Positions 50,301 through 62,425 are shown, counted from the first letter of the stretch. The stretch is 64,000 bases of DNA from Macrostomum hystrix (GCA_950097015.1 CATNEN010000013.1:62001-126000); one strand, 5' to 3'. Numbers and translations are program-made. Notes: generated by a model from the sequence alone, not told the origin.

Positions 50301-52262
50301 CTGGTGCTGACTATCCCGATGCCGCGCGCAGTGTCCGGCGTCAGCCTGGCGGCCAGCGTCGGCAAGTACAGCTTCGACGGCGCCAGCCGAACCCTGGTGT
50401 GGAATGTGGGCCGGACCGACGCCCAGAAGGGCGTTGCTCCGCTCAGTCTGCGTGGAACGGTGAGAAAAAAGTCTTTATGTTGCGAATACTTTTTTGTTTG
50501 CCCCGATGCTTTCAAACTGGCTTAACCTTAGCTTCAGGTCTGAGTTTCACTTTAACCCTTCTGCTGCTTCTGCTTCTTTCATCCTTTAGGACTGTTACTT
50601 TGATCCTTTAGGACAGATTATTTGATAGTTCAGGACAGTTTATTTGATAGTTCAGGGCTGTTCCTCCGATACTTCAGGACTGTTCTGCTGATACTTCAGG
50701 ACTGTTCTTCTGATACTTCAGGACAGATTATTTGATAGTTCAGGACTGTTCCTCCGATACTTCAGGACTGTTCCTCTGATACTTAGGACTATTCTTCTGA
50801 TACTTCAGGACTGTTCCTCTGATACTTCAGGACAGATTATTTGATAGTTCAGGACTGTTCCTCCGATACTTCAGGACTGTTCCTCTGATACTTCAGGACT
50901 ATTCTTCTGATACTTCAGGACTGTTCCTCTGATACTTCAGGACTGTTCCTCTGATACTTCAGGACTGTTCCTCTGATACTTCAGGACTGTTCCTCTGATA
51001 CTTCAGGACTGTTCCTCTGATACTTCAGGACTGTTCCTCTGATACTTCAGGACTGTTCCTCTGATACTTCAGGAATGTTCCTCTGATACTTCAGGACTGT
51101 TCTTCTGATACTTCAGGACTGTTCCTCTGATACTTCAGGACTGTTCCTCTGATACTTCAGGACTGTTCCTCTGATACTTCAGGACTGTTCTTCTGATACT
51201 TCAGGACTGTTCCTCTGATACTTCAGGACTGTTCCTCTGATACTTCAGGACTGTTCCTCTGATACTTCAGGACTATTCCTCTGATACTTCAGGACTGTTC
51301 CTCTGATACTTCAGGAATGTTCCTCTGATACTTCAGGAATGTTCCTCTGATCCTCCCTGAATCTTTAATAACCTATGTCCGTTGGATCATTGATTTCTTT
51401 CAGCTCTTAATCCAAACCGGAGCTCAGGTGCCTGATTGTCGGCCAAGCATTCTAGTCAGTTTCAGCATCACCGGCTGGACCATCTCCGGCTTGAAGGTCA
51501 ACCGGCTAGATTTGCACGGCGAGGTGAGCTCTCTTGGTATCATTATTTTATTTTTATTTGCCTTTCGTTATGCGCTTCATCGATGAGCTACTTACAGTAG
51601 TATGAAATTAATAATTTTCGTGGTTACCTACAGAGCAAGCCGGTACTGCATCAGAACACTTCGGTAGGCGCGCTATATTTTTGTGGCCTTTGTAGTCTCA
51701 TTTTCCTCCGCTTCTAACTGCTTACTTGCGTCCTTATAAGTTATCGATTGATTATTGTTGCTCCATTACATTCATTTAGAGCTTTACAAGCAGATAAGGA
51801 TTTCTTAACTATTCGATTTCTTTAAAACTTGTATCCGGTGCTGTTTTCGGTTGATGACTTTCATTGTTTCATTTACTAATTTTTACGAAGTGAAACGATT
51901 AGCGGCGTGTCCTAATGTTACTTTAACTATTGGAAACAATGGCTTTTATCTAATCCAGATTGCACGATCAAAGTTTAATGTGTACTTTGGGGAGAGCTTT
52001 GAACTTCTGACAGAGGGGTCGGGCGTTCGAAACTCATTCCAGATAGTGAAATTTAAATGGGCGTGTCTTCCCGCAGTCCACGGACTGACCAGTGTTGTAC
52101 ACAGCTCACAATAACTGCCGCTGTGCCACTGGCCTATGTGTGTCTTTCCTTATTCTATTCTATTGGTTCCACCCAAACATATCCGTCGAATTTCAGAAGT
52201 ACAAACCGTTCAAAGGTGTGAAATATGTGACCAAAGCTGGCAAGCTGGAGTTCAGGACATGA
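47313..52262 (+). CDS. ap3m1: AP-3 complex medium subunit mu
   Basis: Seven exons: 47313-47347, 48114-48192, 48351-48569, 49212-49737, 50233-50459, 51404-51523 and 52197-52262. They join with consistent phases to 423 residues (human 418). The N-terminal longin-like domain has MIHSIFVINNSGDIFLEKHY, SEVPPLFVIEFLHRLAD and IKDNVVIVYELLDEVLDNGF. The linker carries ATEPNILKELIRPP. The mu homology domain has LPTGQLSNIPWRRSGVKYAN, NEAYFDIVEELDAIIDRSGG, LIKLSGVPDLTLSF, ERLLSFVPPDGSFRLMGYR and WTISGLKVNRLDLHGE, ending KYKPFKGVKYVTKAGKLEF. AP-3 mu reads tyrosine-based signals for sorting to lysosomes and related organelles. Introns 3 and 5 are filled by minisatellites, and a CAG tract follows the stop. 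Confidence 0.96.
48806..49115. repeat. 36-bp minisatellite in ap3m intron 3
   Basis: About eight and a half units carrying GCCTAACCTACCGTAGTTAC and CTGGGAGTCAGTGATA, with A/C and GATA/GACT variants. Confidence 0.93.
49779..49970 (+). mobile_element. Possible tRNA-derived SINE in ap3m intron 4
   Basis: GCCAGTGGTGGAATCACGAC resembles an A box and anticodon arm, and GGCGGTTCGATTCCCGACTC resembles a B box. A unique body follows (GATCAGTCCATGGACTGAAA, GCAAGGGCTGCAGTGCTGCC) and then a T-rich end. The anticodon-arm part (ACGACTTGAAGGTCG) also occurs on the minus strand near 480, suggesting a second SINE family. Confidence 0.45.
50583..51352. repeat. 22-bp minisatellite in ap3m intron 5
   Basis: Roughly 34 units of GGACTGTTCCTCTGATACTT plus CA. 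A second variant (GGACAGATTATTTGATAGTT) occurs in the first third and then disappears, so the array has a diverse 5' end and a homogenised 3' part. Confidence 0.95.
51634..51663 (+). CDS. Possible 30-bp in-frame cassette exon of ap3m
   Basis: Between exons 6 and 7, GGTTACCTACAG precedes exactly 30 bases and GTAGGC follows. The insert is phase 0 on both sides and reads SKPVLHQNTS, which would sit between HGE and KYKPF. Skipping it gives the normal AP-3 mu sequence. Confidence 0.3.
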
Positions 52263-52266
52263 GATT

Positions 52267-52293
52267 AGCAGCAGCAGCAGCAGCAGCAGCAGC
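52267..52293. repeat. AGC trinucleotide tract, 9 units, in the ap3m 3' UTR
   Basis: Nine perfect AGC triplets starting four bases after the ap3m stop codon. Confidence 0.9.
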
Positions 52294-52373
52294 GGTACCA
52301 TTGTGCAGCATTGGTACAATGTTCTGTATTTTATGTTGTAACTCTTTAACATGCGCCTAAATATTATCTTGTC

Positions 52374-52379
52374 ATTAAA
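52374..52379 (+). terminator. Putative poly(A) signal of ap3m (ATTAAA)
   Basis: ATTAAA lies 112 bases after the stop and is followed by a T-rich stretch. Position and motif are plausible; no AATAAA is nearer. Confidence 0.4.
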
Positions 52380-52784
52380 CCATTTTTAAAGTGCCTTTCA
52401 AACGCCTCTTTTAATTATTTTCGTGGATACAGAGTTGATTAGATCTGATTAATAAATTCTGTTGTCAAAATGCAGTTATGGTGCTGATTAACACATGTTG
52501 TGCATCTATTTATATTTGTATCTGATTATTTTCCTTATACTCCTATACAAGTATGTGCCTCTTAATTGTTTCATTTCCAAAACTCCAAGCAAAATATTTT
52601 ATTTCCTTCTTTATATATATTCCTCTTACATTGTCTAAATTTTCCTGTGGTGAATATGGCTTTCTTTTTTTGTTTGATTTTCTCTTTTTCTCTTAATGCG
52701 TCTTATTTACTGCATATATTTTTATTTCCAAACACTAATTGCACATTTCCACATATTGTGATATTTCTTCTGTCGGATATTTCC

Positions 52785-53665
52785 TCCCTCCAGTGTGTGG
52801 GATATGATCTCTCCCTTCAGTGTGTGGGATATGATCTCTCTATCCAGTGTGTGGGATATGATCTCTCCCTTCAGTGTGTGGGATATTATCTCTCCCTCCA
52901 GTGTGTGGGATATGATCTCTCCCTTCAGTGTGTGGGATATGATCTCCTTTATCCAGTGTGTGGGATATTATCTCCTTTATCCAGTGTGTGGGATATTATC
53001 TCCTTTATCCAGTGTGTGGGATATGATCTCTCCCTCCAGTGTGTGGGATATGATCTCTCCCTTCAGTGTGTGGGATATGATCTCCTTTATCCAGTGTGTG
53101 GGATATGATCTCCTTTATCCAGTGTGTGGGATATTATCTCCTTTATCCAGTGTGTGGGATATTATCTCCTTTATCCAGTGTGTGGGGTATGATCTCTCCC
53201 TCCAGTGTGTGGGATATTATCTCCTCCATCCAGTGTGTGGGATATTATCTCTCCCTTCAGTGTGTTGGATATGATCTCTCCCTTCAGTGTGTGGGATATT
53301 ATCTCCTTTATCCAGTGTGTGGGATATGATCTCTCCCTTCAGTGTGTGGGATATTATCTCCTTTATCCAGTGTGTGGGATATGATCTCTCCCTTCAGTGT
53401 GTGGGATATTATCTCCTTTATCCAGTGTGTGGGATATGATCTCTCCCTTCAGTGTGTGGGATATGATCTCTCCCTTCAGTGTGTAGGATATTATCTCTCC
53501 CTTCAGTGTGTGGGATATGATCTCTCCCTTCAGTGTGTGGGATATGATCTCTCCCTTCAGTGTGTGGGATATGATCTCTCCCTTCAGTGTGTGGGATATG
53601 ATCTCTCCCTTCAGTGTGTGGGATATTATCTCTCCCTTCAGTGTGTGGGATATAATTCTCTTCAG
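52785..53665. repeat. 27-bp minisatellite downstream of ap3m
   Basis: About 32 units built on CAGTGTGTGGGATATGATCT. Two kinds of 27-bp unit alternate (TCTCCCTTCAG and CCTTTATCCAG joints) with GATAT(G/T)ATC variants. The length, a multiple of three, leaves frames open; the resulting ORFs are not taken as genes. Confidence 0.95.
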
Positions 53666-54641
53666 CTTGTGGGATCTCCGCTTAAAAAATCCTGAAATGT
53701 ACTATAGTTATCATTCATTAAGCATTCATATTTTTAAAGAAACTGTTTTGTCTTTTTTGTCCAAGTGATATATATTTCTCTTTCCTATTATATATGCTGC
53801 GTTTTATTTCGTTTTTCGCCTATCTCAGCTGTCTTCATTTTATATTTTGCACTTTATAGCTAAATTCTGCGCTCTATGCTTTTATGTTGTCAGTCAGTAG
53901 CCAGTTTTTTGAGAAAACAAAAATAAACAGGTTGACCTGGGAAGAACTATTATTTGATCATTGCTTTGATCGCCGTAATGGAAATACATGATAAAGAAAA
54001 TAGAAATAATATTCGTTTTGTTTAATAAAACCTTTCTTCATGTACTTTTATTTTCGATTTCATAATAATTTATATTTAACATACAAGAAAATGTAGCATG
54101 TGAAATCATGTTCTGTATATAGTGCCGTTTTAGAGGATAACTGTTGTATTTTGCAGCAGGCCACACCCACTATATAGCAAGACAACGAGCTACAGCTGCC
54201 CCCTTCGCATTGTTTATGCAGAATTTTAGCACTGGAACAATTCTTAGAAAACCCAGTAAAAGATTCACAAGGGAAATTCACTCTTTGAAAATCGTAACGA
54301 AGAAAGGCTCTCGCCATAAGAGCGAAAGTATCGATAGATTATATGTACTTTCAGGGATTTCTAGAGGCGAACGCGTGCAGACGCTCAAACCCAGCTCAAG
54401 TGAGTAGTGAGCTTACAATACTCGTACTCAGATGACGAAAATAACCAGACGAAAAAATCGGAGCCTATGCCTTTGAACAGATTATTAAAGTACAGAAAGT
54501 TAAGTCGGACATATTCTAAGAAACGTGCCAATTGATATCGGCCAGTCCGATTCAATTCTGGCGTCTGTTTGTTGCCCATTAGCGTAACTAGAGAAAATTA
54601 ATTTCGAACAAAATAAATCAAGAGTTGTGTCCGGGGCGGTG
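53666..54641. other. Spacer 3' of enkurin
   Basis: AT-rich unique sequence, presumably with the enkurin 3' UTR (minus strand). Short ORFs at 54060-54317 and 54144-54407 show no family features. Confidence 0.4.
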
Positions 54642-56370
54642 TCAGTTGGCCAAGTAGATCACCTGGTGACGCTCCATCAGTTCAATGTCGCGCTCCAGCT
54701 GCTTCATCTCGCTCTCGATGCGCTCCTTGCGGTTCTTCTTGGGCACTGTGTCTGTCATGACGCTGAGCGACTGGTACTGATGGTGCAGCTCCTCCCAGTT
54801 CTTCTTCAGGCCGAACACGATCGCCTGCCGCTCCTCCTCCGTCAGCTGCTGCATCGTGCCGCGCCGCTTCATCTCCTTAACGTAGTTGTCGTACTCCTCT
54901 TGGGCGCGCCGGATCTCGTCGGCGCGCTTCTTCAGGTACTCCGGCACCTCGCCGTAGTCCTTGCGGTTCCGGTAGACCGGCTCCAGGCCGCTGGGATCGA
55001 GGGGAAACTTGTCGCCGTGGCGCGTGTCAACCAGATTCTTCTCGGGCTTCTTGGCAACAGACAGGATGTTCTCGACTGCGTTCTGCGCAATGAAATTCTT
55101 CTTGGTCTTGATGCCCATTACTGGGGGCGCGTCCGTTGACTTTGGCACAGGCGGCCGGCGGGGCCCACTTGACCTGTCGTGCTCATTAGGGTCAACGACC
55201 GCTGCAGAAGAGGTTGGAGATTGTAATTAATATTACCATTATTGGTTTCAAAGGTAATCGCCACTCACCAACTGGCGGCTTGGTCTCTCTGGTGTGCTTC
55301 TTCAGAAATTCATTGGGCTGCGGCACGGGAACCTGGGCCTCGCCCATGGTCCTGTGCGCGTACCGGTTGGCTGCGTACTCATCCTTCACGTTGGACTTGA
55401 ACCTGGACTGGTGCCTAAAATTAAATTAATTTTTCGGTGGAATCTTAACTAATCGAGGCTAGATCAAATGATCTACATACTTTTAATTTTCTTAGATGAA
55501 ATATCCTTTTTTGCAGCTAATAAATTCTCAAGAGTAGTTTTAGTAATATAAAATATATTCACACCTAGACTTTGAGATTTAGACACAAGTTTCATTTATA
55601 CTATCTAATACAAATGCGTTTAGATTAAAAAAACAAATGCTTTAATTCCCTGAATTTGTGATTCGCACATTAAACAAAAATTATGTTACTCATTGTTTCA
55701 AAAAAAACTATACTATATTATTGACCTGAAAATTATAGTTTCTTCTGTTTTTCATAAATAACTTAAAGTTTAGATAATTTAAAACAAATATATGAATATA
55801 AGTAAATTTTCTTTTAGTGTAAAGAAAGCTGTTTTATTACTTCAATGAAATACAACTTCATAATACTCATACGCTCATAGTAAAAAATTCTCAATCAGTG
55901 GAATTATACACTTTAGCTCTAGATACACTATAAACATATATTTATTGCTGTTTATATGTTGTTTATATTTTATATTTAAAAGTTAACGCTTCAAATTTAA
56001 GCAATTTTTTTCGAAAGTCCTTCACAACCGTAAAATACATTTCTCTAAGTTTTGGTAATTTAAACCTATGCTATTGTGTTTATGGGAACAAACTGTTGTG
56101 AGAAAATTGATACTGAAAAATCGTTGTATTTCTAATTGCTTTTATGATCACTATACATATCTGAAAAAATGCAATCAGATTGACAAACTGATATACAGGC
56201 CCTTCAATCTAAAGTAAAATCTACATTTTATAAACGTAATTAAGCTAGTTAGGCTTTCGAATAATAGTATTCACTTCAAGCAGATCTTAAGATACTTACT
56301 TCGGTGGCTTAGCTGCTGCGACTTCCTGGCGAGGAATCAAATTGTAGATATTTTCTGTATGGCTGCTCAT
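54642..56370 (-). CDS. enkur: Enkurin
   Basis: Exons 56370-56300, 55414-55269 and 55201-54642 join with matching phases to 258 residues (human 256). The N-terminus is MSSHTENIYNLIPRQEVAAA. Conserved blocks are FKSNVKDEY, PNEFLKKHTRETKPP, PPVMGIKTKKNFIAQNAVEN, VDTRHGDKFPLDPSGLEPVY and KDYGEVPEYLKKRADEIRRA. The C-terminal enkurin domain has ERQAIVFGLKKNWEELHHQY and SLSVMTDTVPKKNRKERIES, ending RHQVIYLAN. Enkurin is a TRPC- and calmodulin-binding microtubule inner protein of motile cilia and sperm flagella, which implies ciliated tissue. It is transcribed divergently from the gene at 58576. Confidence 0.96.
55415..56299 (-). other. Intron 1 of enkurin
   Basis: 885 bp, very AT-rich, between AA/GTAAGT and TTAATTTTAG. 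No repeats or other genes are seen. Confidence 0.8.
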
Positions 56371-58575
56371 CTTTGCTTTCGAAGAGTAAATCAATGCGAA
56401 AGATGAAAAGTGTTTTTGAATCCAGAACGCGGTAAAGTTAGTAATTTTAAACTTTTTAAAATAGGTTTTAAACTATTTGCAATTTGCTTAGATACTGAAC
56501 TCATTTTGTGCATAAACAAGATTATTTTATTAAAACGATTAATTATTAAATTGTAGCAAAATATATTAGATTTACAACTTTATTTAAACATCCTAGAAAA
56601 AAATATTTTTTTTCATTTTGTTTTACTTAATAGTAGCAAACACTCCGCGTAAAGGGGAAACCCGGAGTATGATTAGATATTCGTAATATTCTATATATTC
56701 GTTAGTTTATTTTTCTGAAAAAAGGATTAGTATCATTTCTGCTTCAATATTATATTACATTACATCTCAAGATTCTAAATTACAACAAGAGTTCCACAAA
56801 CCTAAGTATTTTATTAGAAGAAGTTGCAATTAGTTCTCTACAAAGTAAAAGCAGCATGAGTTCTAGAAAAAGATTATTTCGACGCATATTCGTATAAATA
56901 TTTGCATTTAAACAATATTCGGCATAGGCTTTATTTGTTTATTTCATTTAAATAAAGAAACTTTATTTCTTTGTGCGCGTGTTGCTGTACGTGATGTGCA
57001 CATTACAGCATGTTTTGGTTTCTGTGGCTTTTATCGACATAGGTGTTAAAGCTTGTCCAACTACTCAAAAATCCAAATGAGCAGCTGCATCTTATATGCG
57101 GATAGTCGTATTTGTCAGTTTTCCAACGCCTTAAATGCTCAGTACATGTAAGGATGCACTTTCTGATGAGTGATACAATCAAAACTTTTTAAGACAATGA
57201 TTGGAAAACCCCGAATATATTTTTCAATCCCTCCGGACCCATCCATCCCTTCTCGATCCCCTGTCTCATCCATCCCACTGTCGTCTCATCTCTCCTCTAT
57301 TTTTATCTTAGCCGTCTCAAATCCCACCCTGTCCCATTTGCCTATGGGACTCAATCTATTCTTATCTTATACCTATTTACTAATGACAGATGCAAAGGAT
57401 TCATATCCTGCTGGCTAGCTTGTTTGGAGGCGAGGAAAAAGTTGAAACACAAAAATTTCCCGCTTCCAGGCAGCCTCTACAACGATATTCACTTAATAGT
57501 CTACTGCCTTATTAATTTAGACAGTTTAAATCAGTAAAGAAAGTGATCGGAAACTGCTAAACACTGCAAGACTTGTCGAGTTTGAGTACATATAATGCAG
57601 TGAAATCAGATGAGAATAAACTTAGGATCACCAGGTAACCGGAGCCAATTAATGATGAGATGACAATTGTGCGCCATCAAGGCTAATTAAGAGACTAATT
57701 ACAAGAAGCGGCAAGCCAAAGAAATCGTTGTAGGAAAAAAGCTGACAAAAACTCCGCCAGTAATTTGGGTTTCTGAGGTCGGGTTCACCTCCTCAGGCTG
57801 CTTTCACTTAATTTGCAGAAAAAAATTCCACCTTTACGGCCCACGAAGCACGATGGCCTGTGTTCCCTTCCGATGCTATTTTTTGCCTAATCAGAATTAT
57901 TTCCCCATTTTTAGTCTTCTCCTTATGGCGGAGCTGTCATGCAAACTGCAGCTTCCCTACTGCAGCCTCGTCATCATCTTTATCCGTTTTCTTGGCGGGA
58001 TTTTTCTCCTCCTCTACAAAGAAACTGTATCTGGTCCCGTCTCTTTTTTCCTTGCTCCCGGGCCAGATCCCTGCTTTTTTCTGCAACCCACATCGTCCCT
58101 ATATAGCTTCCATTGAGGACTGGGATTTCAGGCCAGCTTAATTATGCGCTTTGGCGGCAAGGCCAACTCCCAAGCCGCCAAGGGTCTCTCTCTGAAGTTT
58201 TTCCGCCGCAAAACTGGCGCTCGCTTTCCTTTCTCTCTCTCTCTACCTCAAGCAGCCGCAATGTCTGCTCCGCAATAGTCGGCTCGACTGGAGGGGACGG
58301 AGGGAGGGGGGTTGGCGGGCCTTTTGGGGACGTGTCGAGACAAGAAGAAGCGTCTCAACCATGATCCACCCGCCGGAAGCCGTCCCGCCAGCCCATTGGT
58401 CGCCGCATCCAGCCAATCGGAGCTCGCTTCGAACGGAGATTCTGGCGGCACAGCTAGACAGCCATAGACGAAGATAAATGCTTTTTAAAATCGAGACCAG
58501 CTCCTCACTGTCTGCTTTGTAGCCAAACCTCTGTGTCCCTGTGTCATCTTTCCTCGCTATCTCAAGAGCGTCATC
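56371..58575. other. Divergent intergenic region between enkurin and the 58576 gene
   Basis: AT-rich near enkurin, becoming pyrimidine-rich and GC-rich toward 58576. Short ORFs at 57170-57418 and 57853-58141 show no family features. 58100-58575 probably holds the 5' UTR of the plus-strand gene. Confidence 0.4.
58096..58103 (+). promoter_or_regulatory. TATA-like element (CTATATAG)
   Basis: CCCTATATAGCTTCC lies about 475 bases before ATG 58576 in otherwise pyrimidine-rich sequence. It could be the core promoter of the plus-strand gene. Motif evidence only. Confidence 0.25.
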
Positions 58576-59355
58576 ATGGCCTTTAACGCAGCCGCTGAGA
58601 GCAGAGCCATTGCCGGCGGCTACTTGCCGCCACCGCCGCCACCGCCACCGCCGCCTCCGTCGGGGCAACTGCCGCAGAGGCAGTCGCATTTGCACGGCGC
58701 CGGCGGTCCGTTGTCGCACCCGCACCATCCGACATCATCGCATCTTCATCAGCCAACACCGCAAGTGCATCCGCCGCCGCCGCCGCCGCCACCGCCTCCG
58801 GCCGCATTTTTCTGGCCGCTGAGCTACCCAGCCGCTTATCACCACGCTGCAGCGCCAGACCTGGAGAATTTCTATCGGTTTGGCTACCACGGCGCTCTGC
58901 AGATGGGAGGCGGCTGCGGCAGCGGCGGCAGCGGTGGTGGTGACGTGGCTAGTAGCAGGAAAATGTCAGAGATGCATCTTGACGCTTCGGCAGGCTTTGG
59001 CGGCTTTGGCTGCCATCCTGGCGGTCAGCACCAGCTGCAGAACCAGCACCAGCACCAGCAGCACCAGCTGCAGCATCCGCAACCTCAGCAACAGCAGCAG
59101 CAGCAGCAACAGCAAAACATGGACACACTAAAAGTCATGGGCGGCATGGGCAGCGGTGGCAGCCGGGACGATCGCTGCAACGATGACAACGCCGACATGA
59201 GCGGAGACCAGGTCGACGACGACTGCGGAGCCGACGGCGACATTAGTGGCGTCGACGGCGGTGACGGAGGTGACGGCGGCGTTGGCGGCAGCGGCGTTGC
59301 TGGCGGCATGGAGGGACCTCCATTCCGAGGCTTCAAGTGCAAAATCTGTCACCAG
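58576..59355 (+). CDS. N-terminal exon of a probable zinc-finger protein (partial)
   Basis: A 260-codon first exon ending in phase 0 at CACCAG/GTAAGA. The start context is TCATCATGGCC. The protein is low complexity: two polyproline runs (about residues 18-28 and 66-75), His/Gln-rich parts with polyQ (about 170-180), Gly-rich and Asp-rich parts. It ends PPFRGFKCKICHQ, a C-X2-C pair that would begin a C2H2 zinc finger continuing in the next exon. Long disordered N-termini of this kind are common in developmental transcription factors. The second half of the finger is not found in the window, so the family cannot be named. Other C-X2-C folds (for example LIM or a nuclear-receptor finger) remain possible. 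Confidence 0.6.
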
Positions 59356-60690
59356 GTAAGATAAAATGGTCTGTTTAGCACCGTTGCACTGAATCTTGCT
59401 TACTTTTTTGTCGCAATTTGATTGAAATTTTCAATCGGCATTCACAAATCCGTCGCAGCTCAGTCATTTCCGTTTCCTCAGCAGAGCCAGACACTGAAAA
59501 AACTCGGTTTCGGAGCCAGTTGTAAATTTTTTCAGTTTTCTCAGACGAATTAGTGAGTTCTTCTGTTCTAAACGCAGGTTTTTCAACAAATTCTTCCAAC
59601 AAGAAATTTAAATCTGTGCAAGAAAAAGTATCATCAGAAACACTGGCGCCAGAGGCTGAGTAGGGAACCATTTGTTAAGCTTTTTATCTCCGCGCGGCTT
59701 GCGGAAAACTGTACGGATGACAACGGCGCTGATTGACAGGATGGGGCAGGCTGTTTGAGTGCTTTGACGGGTGACGGCAGCAGTTGTGTAGAATGGTGAA
59801 GCATAAAAAATATAATGCAGAACTATTCACAGCAGCAGCAGCCGTATCTCTGCACTGCTTTTCGAAGTCAATGGACCGAACGTGGTCAGGTTCTGCAGCA
59901 ACTATAGTCAGCATCACAGCAGCATCTGTATGTGGGGTAGAATAGGATTGAAATTTACGCACAAAAACACACTTCAGCACCACGACAATGCTATGAGGAC
60001 ACAGGTGCGTTTAGCATAGATAGCAACAATAATTTGGCGTGACCATTTGTTTAGTTCTCAGGGAATGATGATTGTCTTTGTCCCTAAACTCTCAGCTGAT
60101 GCTCAATAACTACGAGTTATTAAAAACAGTTATTTAGGCTTCTGCAGGGTTTGAACTCAGGACCTCGACTAAGAATAATTCAGTTACAGGATCTTCTATA
60201 GCATGGTCTTTGTTCTCTTTGTTCGGCTTTAATATGCACGACTGAAGACTTTTGTTAAGATGTTGAATGCTTTAGAATTAAACTTTTTGAAAAGCAAGCT
60301 GAATTAGTCGGCCAAACTCGGCCTTCGAGCTCAACCGTTGGGATGTGGGAGTCAGGGAGGAGGTGTATGTGGGGGTCGATTTGATTGACAGGAGCGCGTG
60401 CATGCGAGACAAGCTCATGGCATGTGGGACCAGGCTAGCCCAGCAGGTCCAACTACTGTCTGCGCAACGCGAGCTGTGAGATTTCGTGAATCATTCAATA
60501 AAAAGCTCAGCTATATGAAAACTGCTTTTCTTTGCGACAGAAAACTCATGCAGGAACATGAGGGACCCGGGTATTCGGACATGACTAAAATCTGTGATTA
60601 ACACACAAGGACACCACCTGCACTTACTTCCCTGCATCTAGGCCTGCCCAGCAAGACCAACAGCGGATTCCCTTGTCGAATTCCCATCCA
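59356..60690 (+). other. Probable first intron of the 58576 gene, 5' part
   Basis: No recognisable exon continues the zinc finger on the plus strand. A tRNA B-box-like GAGTTCAAACCC (minus) occurs near 60150. A short open segment at 60398-60478 (RDKLMACGTRLAQQVQLLSA) is not recognised. Confidence 0.4.
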
Positions 60691-62425
60691 AGTGGGAGTC
60701 CTTGGGCGGATTCCCAACCAAGTCGGATTCCCAATCAAGGCGGATTCCCAATCAATTCGGATTCCCAATCAATTCGGATTCCCAATCAATTCGGATTCCC
60801 AATCAATTCGGATTCCCAATCAATTCGGATTCCCAATCAATTCGGATTCCCAATCAACTCGGATTCCCAATCAATTCGGATTCCCAATCAATTCGGATTC
60901 CCAATCAATTCGGATTCCCAATCAACTCGGATTCCCAATCAATTCGGATTCCCAATCAATTCGGATTCCCAATCAATTCGGATTCCCAATCAATTCGGAT
61001 TCCCAATCAACTCGGATTCCCAATCAATTCGGATTCCCAATCAACTCGGATTCCCAATCAATTCGGATTCCCAATCAATTCGGATTCCCAATCAATTCGG
61101 ATTCCCAATCAATTCGGATTCCCAATCAACTCGGATTCCCAATCAATTCGGATTCCCAATCAAATCGGGTTCCCAATCAATTCGGATTCCCAATCAATTC
61201 GGATTCCCAATCAACTCGGATTCCCAATCAATTCGGATTCCCAATCAAATCGGGTTCCCTGGGCGGATTCCCAATCAAGTTGGGTTCCCTGGGCGGATTC
61301 CCAATCAAGTCGGGTTCCCTGGACGGATTCCCAATCAAGTCGGGTTCCCTCGGCGGATTCCGAAATTAAGTCGGGTTCCCTGGGCGGATTCCCAATCAAG
61401 TCGGGTTCCCTGGGCGGATTCCCAATCAAGTCGGGTTCCCTGGGCGGATTCCCAGTCAAGTCGGGTTCCCTGGGCGGATTCCCAATCAATTCGGATTCCC
61501 AATCAAGGCAGATTCCCAATCAATTCGGATTCCCAACCAAGTCGGATTCCCAATCAAGGCAGATTCCCAATCAATTCGGATTCCCAATCAAGTCGGGTTC
61601 CCTGGGCGGATTCCCAATAAAGTCGGGTTCCCTCGGCGGATTCCCAAATTAAGTCGGGTTCCCTGGGCGGATTCCCAGTCAAGTCGGGTTCCCTGGGCGG
61701 ATTCCCAACCAAGTCGGATTCCCAATCAAGGCAGATTCCCAATCAATTCGGATTCCCAACCAAGTCGGATTCCCAATCAAGGCAGATTCCCAATCAATTC
61801 GGATTCCCAATCAATTCGGATTCCCAACCAAGTCGGATTCCCAACCAAGTCGGATTCCCAATCAAGGCAGATTCCCAATCAATTCGGATTCCCAACCAAG
61901 TCGGATTCCCAACCAAGGCAGATTCCCAATCAATTCGGATTCCCAATCAATTCGGATTCCCAACCAAGTCGGATTCCCAATCAAGGCGGATTCCCAATCA
62001 ATTCGGATTCCCAACCAAGTCGGATTCCCAATCAATTCAGATTCCCAATCAATTCGGATTCCCAATCAATTCGGATACCCAATCAATTCGGATTCCCAAT
62101 CAATTCGGATTCCCAATCAATTCGGATTCCCAATCAATTCGGATTCTCAATCAATTCGGATTCCCAATCAATTCGGATTCCCAATCAAATCGGGTTCCCT
62201 GGGCGGATTCCCAATCAAGTCGGGTTCCCTGGGCGGATTCCCAATCAAGTCGGGTTCCCTCGGCGGATTCCCAAATTAAGTCGGGTTCCCTGGGCGGATT
62301 CCCAATCAAGTCGGGTTCCCTGGGCGGATTCCCAATCAAGTCGGGTTCCCTGGGCGGATTCCCAGTCAAGTCGGGTTCCCTGGGCGGATTCCCAGTCAAG
62401 TCGGGTTCCCTGGGCGGATTCACTA
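60690..62425. repeat. 17-bp minisatellite, about 1.7 kb
   Basis: Roughly 100 units of GGATTCCCAATCAATTC and its variants. Blocks differ: 60745-61250 is nearly pure; 61250-61480 and 62180-62420 use a GGGTTCCCT(G/C)GGC spacer variant giving 30-bp composite units; 61500-62040 mixes CAAGGCAGATT and CCAACCAAGTC forms. The blocks recur in the same order, showing higher-order duplication. Because 17 is not a multiple of three, three-frame ORFs are trivial. Confidence 0.97.

Noticed and set aside
52566..53768. Several ORFs reading SVWDMISPF or QCVGYDLSL
   Set aside because: Products of the 27-bp minisatellite; the same array is open in more than one frame.
58243..58728. 161-codon minus-strand ORF upstream of and overlapping the 58576 exon
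   Set aside because: Arg-rich shadow of GC-rich 5' UTR and polyproline codons.
60690..62425. CRISPR-like regular repeats
   Set aside because: Contiguous tandem units without unique spacers, in an animal genome with introns; the same applies to the other arrays.
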